NCBI GenBank assembly: GCA_025997715.1
Contig: BNUY01000089.1
Span: forward strand, 1-12,946
Length of the DNA: 12,946 nucleotides
DNA from: Spirochaetia bacterium
Lineage (GTDB): Bacteria > Spirochaetota > Spirochaetia > Treponematales > Breznakiellaceae
Reading direction: 5' to 3'
Each line of letters begins with the position of its first letter. Position 1 is the stretch's first letter. The notes beneath the pieces are model-generated. The model was not told the DNA's origin, made no database searches, and was given only the letters and a program-made list of their open reading frames with translations. The translations under genes and the position numbers were made by a program. This document shows positions 5,344-12,133 of this stretch, piece after piece.

Positions 5344-8300
5344 ATGCAATCTTTAGGAATAAACATCGGTTCCACCAGCTTGAAAATGGTGTTGGCTGAA
5401 AGCCACATGGCGGAAAATAATGAGCAGTCCCTTGGTGAGACCAGGGTGATATGGAGCGCCGCAGTTCCCCATGAGGGGGATTTTGGCGCGGCGGTGCGGA
5501 AGCTTATGAGTGAGGGCAAAGTCCCCCAAGGGATTCCCACCCTGGTTACCGGCAATGAGGGCCGGTTTATGTTTGACGCGGCGGGGACCCTGGAGCCCCT
5601 GTGCGTAGAAGCGGCGCTCCGGGCGCTGAATTTGCAGGCCGATGCGGTGGTCAGCATGGGCGGCGAAGATCTGGTAGTGTATTCCCTGGATAAAAATGGG
5701 AAGATCATCAACAACTTTTCCGGGAATAAGTGCGCCAGCGGTACCGGGGAGTTCCTCAAACAGCAGCTTGCCCGGATGGACATGAAGCTGGAGGATATCG
5801 ACAAGGTAAGCGATGAGGCCAAGGTCTACGCCCTTTCAACCCGCTGTTCGGTGTTCATGAAAAGCGACTGTACCCACCGGCTGAACAAGCGGGAGGCCAC
5901 CAAGGACGATATTGTCCTGTCCCTTTCCGATGTGATGGCGGTGAAGGTTATCGACTTCCTGAAACGGGCGAAGATCCGCTCCGGCCGGGTGGTTCTAGCC
6001 GGGGGTATCACCCTGAACCGGCACATCATCCGGTTTATCCGAGAGAAGGCCCCCCACATTGAGTTTATCATCCCCCCTACGGCTTCGGTGTTTGAGGCCC
6101 TTGGCGCGGCGGTGCTGGCCCCCCAGTCCGGAAGCCCCCTGCCGGGGATTGAGCAGCTTCTGAAACCTAACGAGATACGCTTTGGCGCATTGAGCGCCCT
6201 GAAAGACTGGACTAATAAGGTAAAGACCTTCGACAAGCCCGACGGCAAGGTGCAGGCCGGGCGCAAATACATCCTGGGGGTGGACGGCGGTTCCACCACG
6301 ACCAAGGCATGCCTTGTGGATGCCGAAACCGACGAGATCGTGGCGAGCCACTACGGCCGTACCCACGGGGACCCGGTTAAGGCCCTGAAAGAGTGCCTGG
6401 CACTAATCCAGGAGAAGGTTGTTGCGGATACGGGGAGCAAGCAGGTCGATATCCGGCTGGTGTCTACCACCGGCTCCTCACGGGAGATCCTGGGGGTGTT
6501 TCTGGAAACCCCCGGTGTGTACAACGAAATTATCGCCCATGCGGTGGGGACCACCTACTTTGATCCTGATGTGGAGACCATCTTTGAGATCGGCGGGCAG
6601 GACGCCAAGTACGTGCTCCTCAAGAACGGGGTGCCCATTGATTACGCTATGAACGAAGCCTGTTCCGCCGGGACCGGGTCGTTCCTGGAGGAATCCGCCT
6701 CCGGGGATCTTTCCATTCACAGCGCCCAGGACATCGGCCCCATCGCCCTGAATGCCGATGCCCCCCTCAAGTTTGGGGAACACTGTTCGGCATTTATTAA
6801 CTCCGACATACGCAAAGCGGTCCAGCAGGGGGCCACCAAGGAAAATATCACCGCAGGGATCATCGGTTCTATAGTAGCAAATTACCTGAACCGGGTGGTG
6901 GGGAACCGTACCATCGGCGGGAAGATATTCCTCCAGGGCGGGGTGGCGAAAAACGTCGCCGTGCCCCTGGCCTTTGCCATGATGCTGGACAAAGAAATCC
7001 TGGTTCCCCCCTCGCCGGAACTCATGGGCTGCTTCGGCGTAGCCCTTTTAGCGAAGCGTAAGAACGCCGACGGCCTCCTGGACGAAAAGCCCGTGGTTAT
7101 CGACGACCTCTTGACCCGTGTCATCGGCTACGAGCGGGTCTTTACCTGCCAGTCCTGCGACAACCGCTGCCCCATCCAGGTGCTGACGGTGGGCGGGGAG
7201 GGCGCCGGCCAAGGAGGTCAGGGCCGTAAGTACATGTTTGGCGGGCGGTGTAACAAATACACAAATATGCGTAAGCAAGTTAAGGACGTGCCGGTCTTTG
7301 ATTACGTGGAGAAGCGGCAGAAACTGCTCTTTGAGGAATATGCCGCCCCGGTATCGCCCGCAGCATTACAACGCATAAAAGCCGGTGAAGCCGCCGTCAA
7401 TAAGGCTGAAGTTTTAAATGGCGGATCTGATGCGCTGAAAACTGCGCAATTTAGCGCCGCTTCCCCGGCGCCAAGCAGTAATACTGCGAGCTACAAACGC
7501 AATTTTGTGGTGGGGATTCCCCGCGCCTTCTCGGTCCACACCCTCTACCCCCTGTACTCCTGGTTCTTCCACGAATTGGGGATACAGACCTTCCTCTCCA
7601 CCGAAGTGGCCCACGCCGGCCTTGCCCGTGCGGAATCCACCTACTGCTTCCCTGCGGAAATTGCCCACGGGGCGGTGCAGGACTGCCTGGATAAGGGCGC
7701 GGACTACATCCTGCTCCCCCATTTCCGGGACATGCCCAGCTATGACGAGAAGGTACACGCCAACTTCTGCCCCATCACCCAGGCCCTGCCCTATTATATA
7801 GAAAAGGCCTTCCCCGATGTGGACAAAAAACGCTTCCTCCCCCTGGTGGTGAGCTTTAAGTTTGGCGAGGGAAAAGCCCTGGAACTTTTTACGGTGATGA
7901 CCGATTTGCTCGGCATCGACCCTGCGGAGACCAGAGCGGCATTCGACAAGGCATTGCAGAAACAGTATGACTATTTTGCAGCCATAAAAAAACTCGGTGA
8001 GGAGGCGATCAAGGATGCCCGCAAGGCGGACCGCCCGGTGATCGCCATCCTTGGGCGGCCCTACAACGCCTTTACGGCGGAGGCCAACATGGGCATACCC
8101 CGGAAGTTTACCACCCGTGGCTTTTCCATCGTGCCCTTCGACATCCTGCCCTTTGAGGGCGAGGATATATTTCCCAACATGTACTGGTACTACGGTCAGC
8201 AGGATGTAAAGTCCGCAGCGTTACTAAAAAAAGAAGACAACATCTATGTTACCTACATCACCAACTTTTCCTGCGCGCCGGACTCCTTCATCCTTCACTA

Positions 8301-9927
8301 CCTCAAGTGGTTCATGGGCCAGAAGCCCTTCCTGGTGCTGGAACTGGATTCCCACTCCGCAGACGCCGGGGTGGACACCCGTGTGGAGGCTTTCCTGGAC
8401 ATCATCGACGGGTACCGGGCAAAGAAAGACGCGATAGAGGGCGAGCGGTACAATAACGGCTGGCGTTTTGTGGCGGAGAAGATGCCGGGGAATACGTTTG
8501 ATCTCCGCATTGATAACGATAAAACCGGGGAGAAGGTGCCCATCGTGGGTAATAAACGGGTCAAGGTGCTCCTGTCCAACATGGGCGCCATCTCCACGGA
8601 GTACATGGCCGCCGCCGTGCGGCATCAGGGGATCAACGCCGAAGCCATGCCGGTGGCTACCGGTAAAACTATTCAGGTAGCCCGTGCCCACGCATCGGGT
8701 AAGGAATGTGTGCCCAGCCACTTAGTGTTGGGCGGCGCCTTGCAGTTCTTCTTTAGCGAACAATACCGCAAGGATGAGCTCTACCTTCTCTTTGTACCTA
8801 TTACCACCGGTCCCTGCCGGACGGGACAGTATTACGTGTACTACGAAAACCTTTTCAAGGATCTGCGGCTGGAAAATGTGGTGATCTTCATTCTTTCTGC
8901 GGATAATTCCTACGGCGAACTGGGCGGTGACTTTGTCAAGGAAATGTGGCGGGGTTTTGTCCTTGCGGATTACCTCAAGGATATCCAGACCAGCCTTAAA
9001 GCGGTGGCGGTGAATCCGGAGCAGGCCCTGGCGGCTTTTGAAAAGTCCTGGCGCAGGGTTATGCACGCGGTGGAATTCGCCCCCGGTAATATCTGGAACG
9101 AACTGGAACAGGTTGCCAATGATGTGAAAAAGATCCCCCTCAAGCGTAAGGTTGTGGACTGTCCCAAGGTACTGGTGGTGGGCGAAATCTATGTGCGCCG
9201 TGATGACTTTGCGGTGGGCGAACTTACGGACCTGATGAGCGAGCGGGGTATCGTCGTAAAGGTGGCGGGTATCGCCGAGTGGATACACTACCTGGACTTT
9301 GTCCGGGAGTACGCTTTGAAAAAACTCATAAAGCTGCGGAAACCCGGAAGGCGGCTGTTCTCCAAACCCTGGAAGGATTTGAAGAAGCTGGAAATTGAGG
9401 AATGGTGGAAACATTCGATAGAGAAAAAGGTGCTCTCCATCCTTGGCCCTACGGGACTCATCCCCAAGACTCCCCACGACATGCACGAGATCATGAAATA
9501 CACCCAGGAACACTTTGTGAACCTGGAACTCAACTCGGAGATCGCTGTTTCCTCCGGGGCTGCCGCGGCGGCCATGGATCACGGCTATTCGGGGATCGTG
9601 AACATCAGCCCCTTCGCCTGCCTTATCGGCCGGGTCATCGAAGGCCTCTTCACCCCTTGGGCCCGTGAACGGAACTACCCCATCCTGTCGGTGGAGGTGG
9701 ACGGCAACCTGCTGCCCCCGAACATCGTGAACAAGCTCAACATTTTCATGGTCAACGTCCTGCGTTTCAAGGGCGGCAACGATCTTTCCAGCCTGGTGGA
9801 CAAGGCGGGGAGCCACAACAAACGCTTCGACATCTACGGCGGGACCAACGACGAAAATGGCAACGGTACCGACGGCCGGATTGGCAAGGCGGAGGCTGAA
9901 AAGGAGTTGGCGGGCGCGCCGCTTTGA
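5344..9927 (+). CDS. Giant fused acyl-CoA dehydratase activase / 2-hydroxyacyl-CoA dehydratase-related protein
   Basis: 1527 residues. The first ATPase domain (~1-300) has GINIGSTSLK, Cys130 in KCASGTGEF and LAGGITLNRH. The second (~306-570) has GVDGGSTTTK with Asp314, IGGQDAKY, Cys440 in ACSAGTGSF and LQGGVAKN. Both are BcrAD/BadFG-type ASKHA domains, which hydrolyse ATP to drive one low-potential electron into a dehydratase or reductase. A cysteine patch follows (Cys602, Cys605, Cys609, Cys636), then a low-complexity linker (~680-720). From ~722 comes a DUF2229/CoA-activase region (VGIPRAFSVHTLYPLY; ILGRPYN at ~902), and from ~1073 a 2-hydroxyglutaryl-CoA dehydratase-related region with Cys in GKECVPSH and GPCRTGQYY. 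Such long fusions are known in anaerobes, but their substrate is not settled. Domain one has Asn7 where the catalytic Asp is expected. Ribosome site GAGGGG. It stands alone; its stop overlaps the next promoter. Confidence 0.9.
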   Translation: MQSLGINIGSTSLKMVLAESHMAENNEQSLGETRVIWSAAVPHEGDFGAAVRKLMSEGKVPQGIPTLVTGNEGRFMFDAAGTLEPLCVEAALRALNLQADAVVSMGGEDLVVYSLDKNGKIINNFSGNKCASGTGEFLKQQLARMDMKLEDIDKVSDEAKVYALSTRCSVFMKSDCTHRLNKREATKDDIVLSLSDVMAVKVIDFLKRAKIRSGRVVLAGGITLNRHIIRFIREKAPHIEFIIPPTASVFEALGAAVLAPQSGSPLPGIEQLLKPNEIRFGALSALKDWTNKVKTFDKPDGKVQAGRKYILGVDGGSTTTKACLVDAETDEIVASHYGRTHGDPVKALKECLALIQEKVVADTGSKQVDIRLVSTTGSSREILGVFLETPGVYNEIIAHAVGTTYFDPDVETIFEIGGQDAKYVLLKNGVPIDYAMNEACSAGTGSFLEESASGDLSIHSAQDIGPIALNADAPLKFGEHCSAFINSDIRKAVQQGATKENITAGIIGSIVANYLNRVVGNRTIGGKIFLQGGVAKNVAVPLAFAMMLDKEILVPPSPELMGCFGVALLAKRKNADGLLDEKPVVIDDLLTRVIGYERVFTCQSCDNRCPIQVLTVGGEGAGQGGQGRKYMFGGRCNKYTNMRKQVKDVPVFDYVEKRQKLLFEEYAAPVSPAALQRIKAGEAAVNKAEVLNGGSDALKTAQFSAASPAPSSNTASYKRNFVVGIPRAFSVHTLYPLYSWFFHELGIQTFLSTEVAHAGLARAESTYCFPAEIAHGAVQDCLDKGADYILLPHFRDMPSYDEKVHANFCPITQALPYYIEKAFPDVDKKRFLPLVVSFKFGEGKALELFTVMTDLLGIDPAETRAAFDKALQKQYDYFAAIKKLGEEAIKDARKADRPVIAILGRPYNAFTAEANMGIPRKFTTRGFSIVPFDILPFEGEDIFPNMYWYYGQQDVKSAALLKKEDNIYVTYITNFSCAPDSFILHYLKWFMGQKPFLVLELDSHSADAGVDTRVEAFLDIIDGYRAKKDAIEGERYNNGWRFVAEKMPGNTFDLRIDNDKTGEKVPIVGNKRVKVLLSNMGAISTEYMAAAVRHQGINAEAMPVATGKTIQVARAHASGKECVPSHLVLGGALQFFFSEQYRKDELYLLFVPITTGPCRTGQYYVYYENLFKDLRLENVVIFILSADNSYGELGGDFVKEMWRGFVLADYLKDIQTSLKAVAVNPEQALAAFEKSWRRVMHAVEFAPGNIWNELEQVANDVKKIPLKRKVVDCPKVLVVGEIYVRRDDFAVGELTDLMSERGIVVKVAGIAEWIHYLDFVREYALKKLIKLRKPGRRLFSKPWKDLKKLEIEEWWKHSIEKKVLSILGPTGLIPKTPHDMHEIMKYTQEHFVNLELNSEIAVSSGAAAAAMDHGYSGIVNISPFACLIGRVIEGLFTPWARERNYPILSVEVDGNLLPPNIVNKLNIFMVNVLRFKGGNDLSSLVDKAGSHNKRFDIYGGTNDENGNGTDGRIGKAEAEKELAGAPL

Positions 9928-9952
9928 CAGGCCGGTATATCCGTACTATACT
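9924..9952 (+). promoter_or_regulatory. Sigma-70 promoter giving a leaderless transcript
   Basis: TTGACA (9924-9929) and TATACT (9947-9952) are separated by exactly 17 nt. The -35 overlaps the TGA stop of the giant gene at 9925-9927. The predicted start, 9959-9960, coincides with the ATG of the following gene, which has no Shine-Dalgarno sequence, so its mRNA would be leaderless. Confidence 0.75.
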
Positions 9953-9959
9953 GGTAACC

Positions 9960-10337
9960 ATGACCTTAAGTTATGACGAAAAAATAGAAATGATGCGGTC
10001 CCTCAACTGGGATTACAACGTATCCCCGGAGGATATGCTGGCGGTGGTGGAGGGCCGGCTTGAAAATGCCGGGGGGTTTGACCAGGACCGCCTGTTTCTC
10101 CGCTGCCTTGGGCGGGTCCCCTGGCACCGGATTATCGCGCTTTGGGGAGTGGATAAGGTTAAAGAACTCTACACCCCCAAAATTACCCGGGCCCTTTTCC
10201 CCCGGGAACTGAGGATTCAATATGATTTTGCCCTCGCAATTTTACGAAGAGAGCCTGTACCCCCTGCAAGATGGGGTGATGAACACTATAAGCCGCTGCG
10301 GGACACGGTTTTTTCTCACCGGTGGTACCGCACTTAG
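9960..10337 (+). CDS. Small partner protein of the AbiEii-like gene (probable antitoxin-type, DUF6922-like)
   Basis: 125 residues from ATG 9960; a TTG at 9924 in the same frame would precede the promoter's -10 box and is rejected. Nothing points to a signal peptide or membrane segment. Recognisable stretches are KIEMMRSLNWDYNVSPEDM, a short helix-rich centre, then LFLRCLGRVPWHRIIALWG and ITRALFPRELRIQYDFA. This pattern (F-R-L-PW...LWG...LFP..LR..YDF) recalls a family of small proteins encoded just before nucleotidyltransferase-type toxins; I name DUF6922 only tentatively. It is not a canonical AbiEi, which is larger with an N-terminal winged helix. The last ~39 codons overlap the next gene out of frame, and they look less family-like, so they may be passive extension. 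No ribosome site; leaderless expression is predicted. Confidence 0.6.
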   Translation: MTLSYDEKIEMMRSLNWDYNVSPEDMLAVVEGRLENAGGFDQDRLFLRCLGRVPWHRIIALWGVDKVKELYTPKITRALFPRELRIQYDFALAILRREPVPPARWGDEHYKPLRDTVFSHRWYRT

Positions 10338-10896
10338 CAGGGCCTATTACCATCACCGCTATTCTGACGACCTTGATTTTTTTGTGAACGCCGATGCTGA
10401 ATATCCGGCACAGGTGGGTATTATTTTTGATAAACTTCGGGAAGATGGTTTTTCCTGGAATGCCGATTCTGACTTTACCAGCGCCAAGAATTTTACTTCG
10501 TTCAAAGTGCGATGGAATAAGTCGGACGCTGTTTTAAAACTGGATTTTGTGAATGATGTGGCCCCTCATTTTGGTGATATACTGAAAACTTCCTTATTTG
10601 ACCGGACCGATTCTATCCGCAATATGCTTTCAAATAAATTAACCGCCCTTTTTCGCTTTGCCGGAAAGGATGTGGCGGATATCCGGGAAATCGCCCTGCA
10701 TGAAACGGTTGATTGGTCGGCGGCAATACAGGATGCCCGGGAAAAGGAAATGGGTGTTGAGATACCGGTGGTATGCGATATTTTAAGGGGCATACCGCAA
10801 AATGAGTTCGACAGCGTAAATTGGACAAAGAAACCCGAATGGACGGTTTTTTGTGCGGACATCGAAAGGATTGTGCTGGATATGATGAGCGGGTAG
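10222..10896 (+). CDS. AbiEii/AbiGii-type nucleotidyltransferase toxin-like protein
   Basis: Nucleotidyltransferase of the AbiEii group (polymerase-beta fold); members act as toxins, in some cases by adding nucleotides to tRNA 3' ends. The 224 residues show the diagnostic active site FLTGGTALSRAYYHHRYSDD near residue 32, with the Asp pair of SDDLDFF (metal ligands), the third acidic strand VLKLDFVND at ~110, and the downstream block LSNKLTALFRFAGKDVADIREI. The ribosome site GAGG lies 9 nt before the ATG, inside the previous gene, which it overlaps by 116 nt in another frame. Base composition is lower in GC than the flanking core genes, consistent with transfer. A weak hairpin (10895-10918) may end the transcript. 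Alternative: a domesticated nucleotidyltransferase without toxicity. Confidence 0.85.
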   Translation: MILPSQFYEESLYPLQDGVMNTISRCGTRFFLTGGTALSRAYYHHRYSDDLDFFVNADAEYPAQVGIIFDKLREDGFSWNADSDFTSAKNFTSFKVRWNKSDAVLKLDFVNDVAPHFGDILKTSLFDRTDSIRNMLSNKLTALFRFAGKDVADIREIALHETVDWSAAIQDAREKEMGVEIPVVCDILRGIPQNEFDSVNWTKKPEWTVFCADIERIVLDMMSG

Positions 10897-11079
10897 GGGC
10901 AATCGTGTAGGATGCCGCCCATTATTTGGACGGCCGTCCTTCCACACCACTACTTTTACCCGGGACGCTAAAGAGAAATTCGGCTTCCGGCTGCCCAATT
11001 TCTGTATAATGCCTATATTAAGCTACTGCCAAAACTAGAGCCAAAATTTTAAAATGGCGCATGGCACCTGATGGGCTCC
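10897..11079. other. Intergenic spacer with a 12-bp palindrome
   Basis: No gene is supported here. It holds the perfect palindrome GGACGGCCGTCC at 10928-10939 and a weak hairpin GGGGCA/TGCCGCCC just after the AbiEii stop, possibly a terminator. It separates two convergent toxin-type genes. A plus-strand frame around 10950-11034 (reading TTFTRDAKEKFGFRLP) might be a decayed gene scrap, but I cannot match it to a family. Confidence 0.35.
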
Positions 11080-11481
11080 CTATGCCCAGTCACAAAAATG
11101 TAAATCCGATAGGACAGCAAAATGGTTTGTATTATTGGTTACCAAGGTGAAGTCGTGGCCTTTACAGAAAGCCGCCATGAGAATATCCGCGTCTTCCAGG
11201 GTTTTTTTCTTGCGCCGTAACTCGACATACATTTCTGCGGCTATATCCAGAATGGTATTATCCAGCTGGCCAACCCCCAATACTTTACAGAGGGTATAAA
11301 AGTCCTTTAGGCGGGTATTGGCGTTAATGGCCATGAACCCGCGCTTTACTTCATAATAGGCAATGGGGCCTATCAGCACTTCATTACCGTGATCCAGTTC
11401 AAAATGAAGCCGCTGAATAATCTGTTGGTTCTTCCGCATATAAAAGGAAACAATATTAGAATCAAGACAAAAAATAGTCAC
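11080..11481 (-). CDS. vapC: VapC-like PIN-domain ribonuclease toxin
   Basis: PIN-domain endoribonuclease of type II toxin-antitoxin systems; cytoplasmic, typically cutting tRNA or rRNA. The 133 residues are the normal length. Acidic active-site residues are Asp7 in FCLDSNI, Glu44 in AYYEVKRG, and Asp97/Asp99 in LEDADILMAAF; the motif LVTNNTNHF near the end holds the usual asparagines, with His120 in the place of an acidic fourth residue, as in many VapC of this subgroup. Its ATG overlaps the antitoxin stop by 4 nt (ATGA, 11478-11481), implying translational coupling. It faces the AbiEii gene tail to tail. All catalytic residues are intact, so it should be active. Confidence 0.9.
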   Translation of the reverse strand: MTIFCLDSNIVSFYMRKNQQIIQRLHFELDHGNEVLIGPIAYYEVKRGFMAINANTRLKDFYTLCKVLGVGQLDNTILDIAAEMYVELRRKKKTLEDADILMAAFCKGHDFTLVTNNTNHFAVLSDLHFCDWA

Positions 11482-11732
11482 AAATCCAGTTTCCTTGCAA
11501 AATTTACCCGCCGGGCCATAATCTCGTCGAATTCCGGGGGGAGCGGTTCGGTTTCATTGAGTTTTTCAAGATCATCCTCAATACATTTCAGTTGGGCCAA
11601 CTTCCTGGCTATTTCAGGGCTGGGGGTTTCCTCATCGGTAATGGTCAGATTAACGACTTTCCCTTTGGGAAGATGCAGGGCTTCAATGGGAAAAAGTGTT
11701 GTCCCGTCATAATAGGCTTTCACGGTTGGCAT
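11478..11732 (-). CDS. vapB: VapB-like antitoxin
   Basis: Cognate antitoxin of the PIN-domain toxin, judged mainly by position: 84 residues, directly upstream and overlapping by 4 nt. The N-terminal ~35 residues (VKAYYDGTTLFPIEAL, then LPKGKVVNLTIT) look like the beta-strand DNA-binding start of DUF104/AbrB-like antitoxins. The C-terminal part is acidic and helical (EDDLEKLNETEPLPPEFDEIM), suited to wrapping the toxin. Ribosome site AAGGAGAGG is 8 nt upstream, and TATACT at 11758-11753 gives a -10 box. Autorepression is usual for such operons; I see no clear operator palindrome. Confidence 0.8.
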   Translation of the reverse strand: MPTVKAYYDGTTLFPIEALHLPKGKVVNLTITDEETPSPEIARKLAQLKCIEDDLEKLNETEPLPPEFDEIMARRVNFARKLDL

Positions 11733-11752
11733 GGTATTGACCTCTCCTTGTT

Positions 11753-11758
11753 AGTATA
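11753..11758 (-). promoter_or_regulatory. -10 box of the vapBC-like operon
   Basis: TATACT on the minus strand, about 20 nt before the vapB ATG. No good -35 hexamer is visible 16-18 nt upstream; that region lies just beyond the end of the duplicated gene fragment. Confidence 0.4.
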
Positions 11759-11804
11759 GCCTATTTTCGCGGAAAGGGGAAAGCCCATGGTGGCCGGAAA
11801 GCGC

Positions 11805-12094
11805 CTACTCCACCCGCACCCGGTAGGAACGCATCACCAGGTAGCGGCGGAGCCGTTCTATCCATACCGCCAGGATTCCCAGGACCAGCCGGGGGATGGC
11901 AGCCCAAAAGAGGGGGACCCCGGTGGTCACAAAGAGCAGGGTGTCCTCCAGATGGGAGTGGCTGAGCCCGGCGTAATGGTTGAAGAGGTCCGCATCGGTT
12001 TTTGACACCGCACCGATATCGACTTCTTCTATCAAGATCGCCGAGCCATAGGCCAGGCCCGTCAGGTTTACCACCATCCACAGGTAGCCCGTAT
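11805..12094 (-). pseudogene. Inverted 3' fragment of the nucleoside-recognition gene
   Basis: This minus-strand stretch encodes the C-terminal ~95 residues of the same protein whose gene starts at 12134 on the plus strand. It reads from TGYLWMVVNLTGLAYGSAIL to a stop at 11807-11805, with the last 57 residues (HYAGLSHSHLEDTLL onward, including a hydrophobic segment LVLGILAVWI) not visible in the plus-strand copy because the window ends. The first 116 bp (12094-11979) are identical to 12831-12946 with no mismatch. It has no own start or ribosome site: the first in-frame ATG at 12077 is an internal Met. In the present arrangement it should be silent. Whether it is a genuine duplication, an invertible-segment partner or an assembly chimera cannot be told from this window. 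Confidence 0.8.
11979..12094 (-). repeat. Inverted repeat, left copy (116 bp, identical to right edge)
   Basis: The reverse complement of this stretch is identical over 116 bp to 12831-12946. Identity starts abruptly at ATACGGGC, with C versus T just before it, and continues to the window edge, so its full length is unknown. Confidence 0.95.
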
Positions 12095-12113
12095 ATGCCT
12101 TTCTGCGGATTTA

Positions 12114-12122
12114 TGCTATGAT
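12114..12122 (+). promoter_or_regulatory. Extended -10 promoter of the nucleoside-recognition gene
   Basis: TGCTATGAT forms an extended -10 box with no clear -35. The predicted start (~12129) is only about 5 nt before the ATG at 12134, and no Shine-Dalgarno is present, so initiation would be nearly leaderless. Confidence 0.45.
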
Positions 12123-12133
12123 TTCCTGCGAAT

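Noticed and set aside
8722..9816. Minus-strand open frame of 364 codons inside the giant activase gene
   Set aside because: Shadow frame: the plus-strand frame has clear domains over the whole stretch, and the antisense product shows no recognisable motif.
10566..10998. Minus-strand frames of 118, 71 and 71 codons around the AbiEii gene and following spacer
   Set aside because: No ribosome sites or family motifs; the first two lie opposite the well-supported nucleotidyltransferase.
11805..12077. Independent small membrane protein starting at ATG 12077
   Set aside because: No ribosome site or promoter precedes it, and its sequence is the C-terminal part of the Gate-domain protein encoded at 12134 onward.
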